From the NCBI GenBank assembly GCA_036429605.1, contig CM071590.1:3596001-3660000 (forward strand): a DNA stretch of 64,000 nt. The letters run 5' to 3'. A program made the position numbers and the translations under genes. The notes beneath the pieces are model-generated. The model made no database searches, was not told where the DNA came from, and worked only from the letters and a program-made list of their open reading frames with translations. This DNA is from Cladobotryum mycophilum (Eukaryota > Ascomycota > Sordariomycetes > Hypocreales > Hypocreaceae). Positions 45,605 through 57,800 of this stretch are shown piece by piece (positions within the stretch are counted from its first letter, which is position 1; each line of letters begins with the position of its first letter).

Positions 45605-47267
45605 TAGGGAGGAGGAAATATATGTAACGTATATGCCGATGTTGCAGCAGCTGAGGGGATGAAGAAGGGGGGGGGGGGCAGATCATAGGTTGATGTACAC
45701 TCTATTACACTTTTGGTTTGCACTTTTGATTTGCGCTTTGATTTGTACTTTTGATGTGAAGCATTATTGGCTCCTTTGGTGATGTTTTCCCCCCCGAAGA
45801 TATGGGTACCTTTTTAATTAGGGGAAATGAGTTCCTAGTTGCTGGAATACACAAAAAAGCTGGGTACGACATGAAGTCGTAGCATCGCCTTCCGTTGCTG
45901 CCCTCGCTCTTTTCGCTCTTTTCTCTGTTCCCTCTGTCTTCTCTCCTGGCTGTTGGCGTTTCCACCGGGGGGTACTTGTTTATTGGTGCCTAACGGATAT
46001 GTATTTATTTATTATTTATTATTATTTTTTTCTTTTTTCTCTCTTTTTTTTCTTTTTCCTTTTTTTGGTGCGTGTTTATTGCAACGTTGGAGATGTGGCT
46101 ATACGTAAAAGTTAGAGGCTTGAAGTGGATAGTGCGGCCAGATATCGAGGCCTAGTATGATGGGACTTGAGCGTTTTTGAGGAATTTCTCTTACCCTCCC
46201 CCCCTCTCTCTCTGCCCCTCATCCTCCTCTTACTGCAGCCCTGCGTGCTTATGGAGGGGAGAGGGAGGGGGGAAGAGAGTAATACAGCGCCTCGTTTATT
46301 ATAGTCAAGGGAAACGAGAAAGAAGCCCTGAGCGACTCCGAGTTTACTACTACCTACCTACGTACTGATCTAAAAGTCATCATGTATAGACAAGGTAATT
46401 AAGCTATCTTTTAGAGTAACTTGATGTAGACTTTAATCTCTCTCTTTTTTTCTTCCTTTTTCTGGATTGGAATGGAAGCGGCAGAGCCCGTTGAACAATG
46501 CACATGCGTTTTTGTTTGTTTCGTTACCTACTTAGGTCGGACCGAGGCGAGGAGGGGAGGGGAGAGAGAGATGGGGAAGGAAAAGGGGGGGGGGGGTTAG
46601 CGGAGAATGGAGAATAGGAAATGGGGGACTTGGATTTAAGGGATTTTACTGCCAATGGGCGGGGGGGCGTGTGTCTGTGTTTTTTTTTAATCTGTGTCGG
46701 AGACAGACAGAGTGAGTATGTGAGTGTGTGAGTGAGTGTGAGTAAGTGGGTGAGTGTGAGCCAAGCCGTCAGGTGTGTAATTTTTCATTTGTTAACCCAT
46801 TTTTGCATGCCTTGCCTACCTGTACCATACCACACCATGCCCTTACCTTGCCGATGCAAACCCCGTGACGAACAAGTGATGAACCTTTTTTCCCCCTTCT
46901 TGTTCTCAAGTCACTCTCTCTCCGACTGGACTGGACGATTCTCTCCGACTGGACGATTCTCTCCCTGGCTGAACAAATCAAACGTCATGTACCATTAAAA
47001 AAAACCTCCCCCGGATCCGAAAATGAGGCGGTCTGATTTGCTATAATACGTGGGAAATTATAGTTAAAAGTACATACTTTATTCCTTTCATGTAACCACC
47101 ACCACAAAATATAGTAGGAAAGACAATATCCGATCCTTGGATACCTTACCTATAGGTACTACTAGGTACTACTAGGTACCTAGTAGGTATAAGCCAAACA
47201 GGAACAGGGCTGATACAAAGCAAAGTAAAGCAGAGCCCCCCCCAGCGGGAACGACGTCTTTTCCCTA

Positions 47268-47293
47268 CTTCTTCTTCTTCTTCTTCTTCTTCT
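47268..47293. repeat. (CTT)n trinucleotide repeat
   Basis: About eight CTT units within the gene-free region. Confidence 0.85.
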
Positions 47294-48333
47294 AACCCGA
47301 ATAATACGTTAACCCAGGGCACGTCACGAGAAGGGCGGTCCGTCTTCACTTCCCATTCGGTAAAAACGGGTAACGTAGAGCCTGCCCCTCCCTCCCTCCC
47401 TCTTCTTCCCAAGAAACTATCCTCAACACGGCATTTCCTTTGTTTTGATCCTCTTCTTTCGTACTAGTTCATTTATAACCAAAGTAAAACCCATATTCTT
47501 ACTCGTGATGCCTTCTCTCCTTCCCTTCTCCGCCCCCTTCCTTCGCTTCCAAGCTGATCTCCCCCCCTCCTCTTCCAAGTACCCAAGTAATCCAAGAATA
47601 GGTAAAGCGAGGCATATACACCATACCTAGGCAGTTTAAACCCCCCTTTTTTTTTCAAAACACCCATCACACAAAAAACAAATCCCAGGCTTCTGGTCAG
47701 CAGGCTTAGTCTCTCTTCCACTCTTCAAACCAAAAACCATGTCTAAATCAAAATACCCGCATTAGCATCCCCTCCCATCTACTACTAGTGTAAACCTCTA
47801 GCAACAAAAAAAAGAAAAGAAAAACCCTTCCATGTCTCTCAGTGACATCTTCCCTTCTTCCCTAACGGGTTATCCCATCCCTTCATCCCGCCCTCAGACA
47901 CGCATTCCCAAAACATTCCCACATTCTACCCCCCCTCCCCCTCCCCCTCCCTCCGATCCTCAAGCACCTATTTTCAAGCACCATGTACTACTTGTATCAC
48001 CTTCACCCTCCCCAACCTCCCAAGCCACAAGCCACCAAAAAAAGAAGAGATGCGGATGCCCACCCACCCACCCACTCACACTCATTGTCAAAACTGTCAT
48101 GGAACCGAGCGGATCCCCCGTCTCAAGCCACAATGCTACGATACTTTTAAGCCTAGCTCCCCTCGTGCGCCGGCGGTGTGATGGATGAATGTGCCAGGAA
48201 AAAAAACAAACGGCAGCCAAAAACAAACCCTCCTAGTCCTTTCCCTCTTTGTGTTTGTGTGTGTGCGTGTCTCAGACATGCAAGCCCCGGTATCGCGTGT
48301 CTGCTTGTCTCACTTTGGGGTTCCTTTTCTCTG

Positions 48334-48347
48334 CCCCCCCCCCCCCC
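48334..48347. repeat. Poly-C tract of 14
   Basis: Uninterrupted C14 in intergenic DNA. It shows that long G/C homopolymers are present in this sequence, though their length may be unreliable. Confidence 0.8.
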
Positions 48348-49604
48348 ACCTCCACCCACACAATCAGACACTCGTTGACTCGCCCTGCGGTCGCTCTTCT
48401 TGTACGTCCTCCGTAGAGACTAACTGCCATCTTGTTTCTTGGCTTGAACCAGTTCCCAGCCCACTCTCATGCCCACCGACATCAATCAAGACAAGCGCTG
48501 TTTTAGTTCCCCTCAAACTCGCCACATCTTGAGCTCATCATGGTCATCATATGTCTCGAATCTGTAGGTGTGTGTGATCCGAGGCAAATTCCATATAGTC
48601 ACAAGGTAACATATTCACGAATCACAAACGTCGTAAATCATCAAATGTAAAGCTGAAGCTTGGTCAATGTTCATATTTGACACTACCTAGCAAAACTAAA
48701 ACAAGAGATCCGCATCCAATCCGAAAGGCCAACATTGTGGCAAGCACTCATCCAAAATTAAATCCAAAGATGCCACCCAAAGTACAAAAGAAAAGAAAAA
48801 AGTACAAAAGAAAAACCACCACTCAAGCCCAGGTAGATCCCGTTAAGGGCCTAGGATAATTTGGATCCGCCTGAGCCGTCGTGGATAGCTGTGTAGTGTA
48901 GCGAAGGCTAAAGCGAATAGACCATGTCAGGTTCATTCATATTCATGTCGAAAAGTCGTTTCCGTGTTTCCGTTTCCATATCTGTCATTCCTCGGCATGA
49001 TCCCTCCTGGACGTGGAGTGATGTCACACACCCCTATCATCATATCCAAAAGATCATGCCGTTCCTGTACAGGTTCTACTGGACTGGTTGCCTGTAGATG
49101 TGCCTGCTGTAGCTGCTTTGTGTGTTCGTGTGTCCCGTTCCATTCGCCAACCAACCCAAGCCCCCAAAAAACATAAGAGAAAACCGAACAAGAAATGATG
49201 AAACCAGGCGCAATAAGACCCCAAGGAAAAAGAGACCAAGGAAATGGCGATAAGAAAAAACACAAGAAAATCCAAATGCACGCTTGCACGCTCGCTCGCT
49301 CGCTAGATCCGCAAAGAAATCGTGAGACTCCAAAGTAGATGTGTTATGGGAAAGCGATGTAAAGAGAAAAGAATTTTTGTTTGATGCGTGAGCAACTGAT
49401 CTGGAAAACAAGTTGCGCGAAAGCGTTTTGAATATAGGACAGCCTCATCCCTTTTGTTTAGATGAGCTGGAAGAAGGGTAAATAAAAGAAAGGAAAATGT
49501 TGCTTGTAGAAAGAAAGCAAAAGGATCAAAGTCCATTAATCCGGCCGTGAGAGTTTCGTCATCGTGAGATTTCAATTTTTGTCTTCATTCCAATCTTTGA
49601 TTCT

Positions 49605-51465
49605 TCATGATCTGGCATCGACGCACTGCTGGGCGCCGTTGCATTCCGCAACCATCTTGGCAAAGTTTCGGACAACTTCGCTGGGGATCTGATCCCAGAG
49701 AAGAGAACGGGTGTAAACCTCGGCGGCACCGGTCTGCTTGTTGGTAGCTCGGAGATCCGCAAGCGCCTGAGCCAAGTTCCTGCGTCCCTTGCTGGGAACT
49801 CGGTCGGGAGTGTTCTGGAGGAAGTCCTGGTCGCTGATTCCGTTGTACTGGGCCGCTGAGATGGAGAAGAGCTGCTCATTGTTCTGCTCTTCACTTGGGT
49901 TCATGAGGCTGTCACCAAGATCAGAGAGCATGGAGGGAGCAACAGAGTCCAAGGCCATGCCGGTGGGGGTAGCGTCCATCCAGGCAGCGCCAGAAGGCTG
50001 AGGGGCAAGTGCCATAGCACCGGTCTGAGTGTTGATACCGGCATCCTTGAACACGCTGTCAAGGAGGGTGGCCGAGGCGACACGGACGTCCTCGGGAACG
50101 CGAGGAAGAGAGGGTGTCGAGCGGCTGGAGAGCACAAAGGCGCCGACAAGGAAGAGCATGAAGAGCAAGCCGCCCTGTGATGCGCTCTTTTCGACATCAG
50201 CAGTGAAGGGGTTGTTGTCCTTCTTGTGAACGATGGGCATGGTTGGCTTGACATCGTGCTCAGTGAAGTCGTTAAGGAAGCCGGCGTTGTCCCAGGCACC
50301 CATATCCATAGCATCGTCCATATCACCAAAGGCGCCAGGGAAGCCATTTCCGGCTGTGGCATTGGTGGGCATGGGGTTGCTTTCGAGGCGCTGGACATGC
50401 TCGGTAAGAACGCTGACCTTCTTCCTAAGCTCACCAGTCTCAACAGTGTGGGCGCGGATCATCTCGTCCTTCTCGTTGGTGAGACTCTCGATGTACTCAA
50501 CGCAGGACTGCTTCTCGAGCATGAGTTGCTCCATCTTGAGCTTGACAGCATTAAGCTCCTCCTCCATCTCGCCAATGGCAGCAGTGTAGTGCTTCTTCTC
50601 ATCCTCAAGACGCTCAGTGTGCAGCTTCTTGCGTTGCCGAGAGTCAAGACTAAAAGGGGGGCATGTTAGTATATGTTCAACAGTACAGTGGGGTAAAGGG
50701 TGAGTCGACTTACGCAGCCTGTCGGTTTCGCAGCAAACGCTTCTGTTGCTTGAGCTCCTTGATCTCCTGCTCATCAGTAGACTGGGAAATCAACTGGTCA
50801 ATGTTGCTGAGATTTCGCTCCGCGGGAATTTCGAAGCGGGCATTCTTCTTGCGAATGCCGTCACCACGTCGCAAATCATTGTGAGAGCGGATGGGCGGGC
50901 TGTTGGGGCGCATCTTCTTGGCAACGGGCTGGCCATGGCTGGAGTCGGAAGTCTCCATAGCCTGGCTATCGGCCAGTGAAGAAAACAGGTTGCCCGCGTT
51001 GGAGAAAGGAGTGGGGGCGTGCATGGTGCGCTGGAAGATGGAAGCGGCACTGGCATCGAAGTCGGTTGTCAAGCCGTCGAAGCGCTGGAAGGGGGTAGGA
51101 GTGCCTGGAGTGGCGTTGACAGCCGCCCAGGGGTTTCCTTGTGACATGGGGTTTCCCTGTGACATGTAGGGGTTGGCGGTCTGGTCGAAGCGCATGAAAG
51201 GGTTGTTGTTTGTGGTGGTGGTGTGAGCGGCCTCGAAGAAGGGGTTGTTTGAGGGGAGAGACTGCATGTCGACAGAGTGCCAATCCTCCGTCTTGGGTGA
51301 GAAGAGGGGACCTCCCATGGCGAAGGATTCCCTCCGGCTATCAGCCATGGCGGGGGACAGATCCAAGCCCGAGTCCATGGCGTTGTGATCGAGAAGACTC
51401 TCCTCTAGAACACTGCTCTCCTCCTTGTAGACAGCCAGTGGCGTTGTGGAATAGTATGAATCCAT
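49605..51465 (-). CDS. bZIP transcription factor with a hydrophobic C-terminal segment
   Basis: Two exons, 51465-50714 and 50649-49605, 598 aa. The intron splits the DNA-binding region and joins RNRQA-ALDSRQRKK, giving the bZIP signature N-x7-R (about residues 239-262). A leucine-zipper-like coil follows (EEELNAVKLKMEQLMLEK to VSVLTEHVQRLES, to about residue 341). N-terminal 230 residues are Ser/Asn/Pro-rich with repeated NPF and MSQGNP motifs. At about 410-426 lies GGLLFMLFLVGAFVLSS, a 17-residue hydrophobic run flanked by KSASQ and RS. It could be a membrane anchor, as in ATF6/CREB3-type factors, or just a buried helix. I cannot name the orthologue with certainty; developmental regulators of filamentous fungi are the likely comparison. 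It stands alone between two gene-free stretches. Confidence 0.88.
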
Positions 51466-52514
51466 TGTGTGTGATGTGGAAGAGATGGTGATGTGAGAGT
51501 GTGAGAATTGAAGAGTGAAGGACGGGAAGATCGATGGGTGAGATCTGAGAAGTGCACGAAGAATGGAGGGCGCAGGATGTTTAAGTAATGAGTCCTGATG
51601 GTGGAGACGAAGCCAATGTTAGCAGGCTGCGGTCTCGCAAGTGGTTTTGTTATGAGTCAATGATGATGATGATGATGCCGAGTCTCGAGCATCAATCAGT
51701 GACAGGCAGAGGCGGGGGTCTTTTTTTCAATGCTTGGTAAAGAGATGCAATGCAAAACAAGAAAAAATGAACAAGGTCATAAAAGTCGTAACAGCGTAAC
51801 ACGTCAAACTCAGAGGCGGGGTCGTGAAGCAACAAAAATGCAGAGTACAGGATTGGTCATCAAGTCATAAAAATCGTTTGTGCTTGTATGTGTATGTGTA
51901 TGTGTGAAGGTGTGAATGTGTGTACCAAGAGCAAGATGGATGAAGGATGATGAGTGTATTTATGTAAGAGTGTGTGTGTGTGAGTGTGTGTGTGCGTGTT
52001 GCAGAGTGTAGAGGGCAGAAGAATTTGGTGGGAGGAATCGGAGGGTTATGAAGTAGCAGGTCGACGTGAGTGTAGGTTGGGCTTTGTTTAGTGGTCGTTG
52101 GTGGGTGGGGGAAGGGAGGAGGAGGAGGCAGGGCAAAAAGCAGGCATGCCCACTACCTGCTTGGTAGTGTCGTAGTGCGCTTCTGCGCTGCTTGTGTGTG
52201 AAGGGATGGATGGATGGACGGACGGCGAGAAGTGAATGCAGTGTAGCAGCGAGGTGAGGTAGATAGTGCAGTAGGTGCAGTGGGTGCAGTAAGTGAGTGT
52301 GCGCAGTAGCAGCACCTGGGCAGTAGCAAGTAGTGGAAGTACTACCTCTAAGGAAGTGGGGGACGGTTTAAGTGCGGGAGGGCGATTTTGGCGCACTTGC
52401 GCAGTAGTGTAGTGGACTTAGTGACCAGAAGAGTACCCGTTGACGCTTCGAGACCTAAAGCTGGAAAAAGGTGGATTGACTCTGCATGGAGTGACGAGCG
52501 CAAACGCATGAGGG

Positions 52515-52520
<6 letters not shown>

Positions 52521-52550
<30 letters not shown>
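52521..52550. repeat. (GA)n microsatellite followed by an A-rich tract
   Basis: About 15 GA units, then an A-rich stretch with TAAAA units to about 52600. Found in the bZIP upstream region. Confidence 0.9.
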
Positions 52551-52554
<4 letters not shown>

Positions 52555-53232
52555 ACAAGGAAAAAAATAGAAAATAAAAATAAAAATAAAATAAAAATAA
52601 ATTGGGCAAATACCAAGCAAAGCAGGGAAAAGGGGATATCAAAAACAGGGATCGTCTTTCAACTTACAATCTGGTAGTGCAGGTGGGGGAGATAGTGTGC
52701 TTTGTGCTTCGTATGGTCCTTTCCCTCTGCTCTGTTGGGGACAAACAGAAGCAAAGGATGGAAGAAAAAGACTCAAATGCACAGAGGACGACGGGCGACG
52801 AACGACGTTCAAACAAAGGTTGGGTGTAAAGATCAAAGCATGAGAAGAGAGGAGGAGATATTGCTATATGTATGTCGTGAGCATGCATACATCCTGCGCG
52901 TCTGTGTGCCATTTGTGGACGACTGTGGATTTCGGGTGGGTTTCGTGTGGGCTCTGGGGGTGTGGAGGGGTGTGGAAGGGTGTCGTGACTGGGGAGGGAG
53001 GGTCCTAGTCGTATCAACCACCCACCAAGACAGCCAGTCATGCTGCGGCGCCTCAGGTTATGATTGGCACCTTGGGGGAGGGCTTATCCTATACCCAGTC
53101 CCTACCCTACCCTACCACTACCTACCTCACCATCACCCATCTGAATATCAATGTACGTCTGCATGTATATGCACGCACGCATGGACCTAGGTATGCACGT
53201 ATGCATATGTGTATGTACATTTCATGTACCCG

Positions 53233-53270
53233 CATGTATGTATGTATGTATGTATGTATGTATGTATGTA
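53233..53270. repeat. (ATGT)n microsatellite
   Basis: Nine to ten TATG/ATGT units. They extend an already ATG/TAC-rich area, so many short spurious frames arise here. Confidence 0.9.
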
Positions 53271-53300
53271 CTCGGCAGGAGTCGTAATGTGTGTGAGCCA

Positions 53301-56300
53301 TGAGCGATGTGTGCCAACAATGGATGGTGAACCCTTGGGACTCTTGTGTATGAAATTACCTAACTCCTCGCCTACGAATTACAGCATGCAATGCCCCAAG
53401 CAACCGAATTCGCATATCGGATCTTCAGGATAAGGCCTTGTCGATAAGCTTGCGTTGCGCTGCTGCGTCCCATGGGAGCCCTGGGAGACGAATGAAGGCG
53501 CTGTGGCGCTCTCATCGATGTGCAAGCCAAGAGTTTGTACGATGAGGCCGTAGAGAGGGATGACTGCTCCGCCGATCACTCATCGCCAACCATCTTCATC
53601 AGGAGGCTATACATCTTTGGGCATCGTACCAGTATGGTCCCCGAGCACACCAGATACTAGGTAATTACTAGTAATCCCACGGTTCGGGCTGCTACTCTGT
53701 ATGATGTACATATATACATACAAAACATACATTTTTGCCTACCTGTACGCTCATACATGCGTACATATAGTACTACTGCTGGTGGTGGTGGTGCTGCTGG
53801 TGCTGGTAGTGCTGTTGCTGTTGCTGCTGGTGCTGCTGCTTCTCGATAAGTGCCAAGTTCGACTCGTCTCGTCTTTCCATCAAGGTCAGGCTCAAACGGT
53901 CAAATGGGTCTGTCTGGCCCAAGTGCTGGCCGCCAGGGAACAAGGGTTATCGAGGTAGTGGTGGTGAATGTCGTGTTGTGTGTATGTAGGTTAAGGCATG
54001 TATAAAGTATTATGTATGTACATGTATGCTCAGGTACGGTGGTAGTGCGTATGAGGTATACCTGCGGTGCACACTCTACCAAGATCTACCAAAGCCCTGC
54101 GCCCGTACGATTACATTCTTACTAAATGTATACATACTCGCGCTCATATTTTCTGCGGTGGTAGGCAGACGGAGAACCCGTACAGGATGGATCTCGAGTG
54201 TGGGTATATACTTAGATAGATGCCATGCAGCCGTCGATGGGCCAATCTTTGCTCTCTGCCCACCCTGGCTCTCAACCTCCCATCACACCCGCACCTAGGC
54301 TTTGTTCGACCTGGACCCTGGCCTTTCCACCCATCTTCTTCCCCCTCCATCTCTTGTGGCACTCGGAACGGGGCTAGTGTCAGTAGTAGTCGGAGTAGTA
54401 GTAGGACATCTTATCCTGTACTCTATTATTGACTGCGTAATTTACATGCGCACTTGTGCAGTAGACGCTCCCTCTGGCAGCTATCATGGTGGTATTCGGT
54501 GTCGGCATGCGATTCATGAAAGGACAATGCCCGCACATCCGCATTCTTAACCCAACGCATCACTTCCCTCTTTTTTCTTCTTCTCTCCTTCTTTGTAATA
54601 TGACGTTATGTGACGACGTTTCGGCTTCCGTCTAGGTAGCTGACCCTGGTGAGCCACTTACAGCCAGGCTGCGTCTCCGTCCCGGTTCCCTGTCCGACGA
54701 CTGATCCTCCGGCCGTCAACAACACCAGAACGGCGACCATCTTTCCACTCAGAGCCAACGCTTTTGATGCAGGGCGGATACAGCCTAACAAATGGGCTCA
54801 TCATGGGCTTGGCGCGTGTTCAGATCTGGAAAAATTGCTAAGTGGATGGAAGCGTCATTCGTCGGCGGAACGTATCCGCGAAGGCTAGAAAAGCAGAGCA
54901 ACAAGGAAGGAAGCAATAAGAGGGCGAGTTTTGAGACAGCGTATCGAGCACCGAATTAGAGCACCGGATTTCTTAGACTCCCCCAGTCATGGATACCGGA
55001 GTAAAAGGTTGGGCATCAAGCGGCCCGCCAAATCAGGAAGACTTGCTGCCCAGAGGGAGCGTAGCGAGAAAAAAAGGTTGACAGTCCTCCTTTTCCGCGC
55101 AACCCGGGGTTTTGGGCGTGTGCCATATCCGCTGACTAGGTTTGTGACCACTGAGGACTCTGTATTTTGCAGTAGTGCGATTTGGCTGTGGTGTGTGTGG
55201 GAGAAAGAGAGAGAGTGTGTGTGTGTGGTGGTGCGTTGTGTATCGCCTGCTTTTTTGACATGCAACAGAGACTTGTGTGCGCCGCTGGCCAGAGAACTGC
55301 GTGGTCTGACAAAACACGGCCTTCCTTCCTATTTGTCAAACGGCCTCAGGACTCCATGTCAAAAGTGTCTCGCTGAGAAACTGCCCTGCCCTCTCAAGCC
55401 CTCCCAAGCCCTCAGCAAGCGCTCTGTATGGCTAACCCCCCAGTTCTCCATATCCCTCCCCCATCTCCCCTCCCCCTCTTCTCGGCGGTCCATCGTATCG
55501 GCGTCCGCTAAGAGTCGTCACAGGTGATCCAACTCGATAGGCGGGTGCCGGGGGGACATGGGCATGGCACTCGTCAGGCGAGATGTAGTGTGGACGGAGA
55601 AAGGTAGGTAGGCATGTTTGAGCCTAGGCCCCCCATGCCCAATACGGTTGGATCTCCCGCAACAGGAAGTGGCTTGATTTTCCCTTGGCTGTTAGTCGAC
55701 GATTTACGATTGATACCGAGGTACCCCTTAGGCATAATTTCGCCTTGGGATACAAGGCATATTTTTGGTCGATTGAGAGACAGCATGAATGCGCCATACA
55801 GATTGTAGGCCAGGGCTCCGTAAAGCCGACCACTCATCGGGTGCCATTCTGCTGCCAACAAAACTCAGCACTACCACCTGACCTTGATTATGTCAGGCAC
55901 CCCCACAGCTCAACAGCTCATGCCAGTGGTGTGCGAGGTAGGAGGCACCCTCCAACGTCCGTTTTGGACCACGCACATTGGACAGGTCGTCTGCTTTGTT
56001 ATTATGATGTTTTTTTTTGCCTCTTCCAAAGATTCTGCACGTATCAGTCGATTCATGCCCTCTTGCGTGGGCCAAGGCAAATTTTTCTTTTCTTTTTTTA
56101 TCTCTTTTTCCTACATGTTTGCTGCAATATTTTGCATACTACATGCCTTTACAGAGTAATCATTGCAGCTAATAGCTGTATTAATCAGCTGTCCATGGAT
56201 TGATTACCTATTCATACCTAGTGTGCCCATCCTACCTGTCAGTAGTATGGCCGCCCATCTTTTCTCTCTCCTCACTCACTTCAGGCGCCTCATCCCTCTC

Positions 56301-57800
56301 CCCTCCTCCCCCTCTACTACTACTTGCTTGCTACCTACATATACTCAAAACGTAAACATGCCCGTCTTTGCCTGACCCTATTGACCTATCCTGTTCTTGC
56401 ACCAAAAACCCGCGCCAGCCGGCACGGTGGCTGGTGCATATTTTTAACACGGTCCTCTGATTGATCGATCCAACCAAGCGCTCAGCCTGACAAATCGAGC
56501 TCCACTGTGTGCCCATGGCCGCATAAGAGGCGGCCTGCTGGTACGCCGACAACGACCACCATTCTCCGCCGCGCTCCTCGTTCTGTTTTGTCGGTGTGTT
56601 TCTGCTTTGCGCAATTGGGACAATCTGTTTGGCCCATGACGCGTCCGCGCGCGTTCTTGTCGCTGGTCAGGCAGCAAGACTGTCGCTACTTTCTCACCCC
56701 TTGGGCTCGTCGCATCCTCAATCCAGGGCCCAGAGGCCTATCGCAGACCTGTTGCAGACCTATCGCAAGCCTTCTTCGACAAAGCGATGCGATCCCCCTT
56801 GGCATTGTTTACGCCGCGCTGGCCGCCTTGGCCGACGTACGTACTGTAGGAAGAAAGATACCGTAACATCCGTTCGGGTTTTCTTCCGGCCAAAGCAATC
56901 AAGCGCAAAACAAATCCGTTGCGTTGCGCTGTGTTGCGACCGCCGTCCGAAACGGCCAAGAACGAAACAGCGAGGGGACGACCTCTTGGCCAATCATGGC
57001 GGTTGAGGCGACTGGTTTTGACTCTCGGAAAGTTTCGCTTTTTCACTCGGCTTGCCCCAACGAGTTATGCGACCATACGAATCAGGATTGCCTTGACTAC
57101 TTTCCAATTCCAACATGCATCGCCTAGCTGTCTTGGGACCATCGGGACCATGTACGACGACGTCGAGCGTAGCGATTCCTCCGCGGCCGCCAGTCAGTCA
57201 GCCCAACAACAACGAGGCGAATTGGTCGCATCGTCTGGTGGGAAAAAATGAAGAGTTGCTGCGACAGAAAACCGGATTCACATACATGCGCTCCACGGGC
57301 TCGGACTCTTCACAATTGTATTGCCACGCACATTCTGACGATACGGCTCGCGCCATGATTTTTCCGCGATGCGATGCAGACATGCAATTGCCAACAGTCT
57401 GTACACACAGCACCAAGACCCAATTCCTTGGCCGATCTCATCCCACCTCGAGTGCTTCGGTAATCAGCCTATTGCGCTCCGGGCATTCGGGTGCGTAGCA
57501 TTCGGTATGCACACGATTCAGACGGTTGAGGAGCATGTGCACAACGGTTGGCTCGGATAGTTCTTGTCTCATATGAGTCCCAACGGACGTCCATTCACGT
57601 TCACAAGCGAGAGCAAAAACCCGCAGCATACAGCTCAGCCGTCTGTCGGCCACAGTAACGTTAACCACAAAAGGCCAGCCACCGTAACGATGGTCATGAA
57701 TTTTTGCTTTTTTCATTCATGCCATCCTGCCGATGCATCAAACCCTCTTTCGCGCAATGCAATGCTGACATATGAAAAGTGATTAAATTGTATTAAATGT
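53301..57800. other. Gene-free region, middle part
   Basis: No gene supported. It contains a CTG/GTG-rich imperfect repeat (53778-53851) and scattered GC-rich segments. Open frames up to about 198 codons (such as 54931-55527 and 56596-57006) do not begin with a plausible ATG context or show family-like sequence. I saw no transposon ends, target-site duplications or transposase motifs, but old degraded elements could escape notice. Confidence 0.5.
53778..53851. repeat. Imperfect CTG/GTG/TTG repeat
   Basis: About 25 triplets with CTG, GTG or TTG. Translation gives only Leu/Val stretches, so it is not considered coding. Confidence 0.8.

Larger units (their letters stand above)
45198..49604. other. 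4.4-kb gene-free region, 3' of Sel1-repeat and bZIP genes
   Basis: No protein-coding gene supported. It is dense in simple sequence: G-rich AGGGTAG-type tract (45200-45262), (CTG)7 at 45583-45604, G12 at 45667-45678 and 46585-46596, TG-rich 46713-46759, (CTT)n at 47268-47293, C14 at 48334-48347. A palindrome CTAGGTACCTAG lies at 47172-47183. All open frames are short or low-complexity. It may hold long 3'UTRs or non-coding transcripts; nothing in the sequence proves that. Confidence 0.6.
51466..53300. other. Upstream region of the bZIP gene
   Basis: No supported gene. For about 200 nt upstream of the bZIP start the minus strand has no ATG, fitting a 5' leader. It then holds TG-rich microsatellites (51892-52000), (GGAT)n at 52204-52224, (GA)15 at 52521-52550 followed by an A-rich tract, and (TATG)n near 53234-53270. 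Likely an extended promoter and leader. Confidence 0.55.

Noticed and set aside
53233..53270. Possible telomere-like or CRISPR-like repeat
   Set aside because: It is a plain tetranucleotide microsatellite without spacers or a telomeric unit.
53701..53958. Leu/Val-rich open frame over the CTG/GTG repeat
   Set aside because: Translation of a simple repeat; no flanking conserved sequence.
54931..55527. 198-codon open frame
   Set aside because: It begins at a non-ATG codon and contains a low-complexity GT/GA stretch; no recognisable domain.
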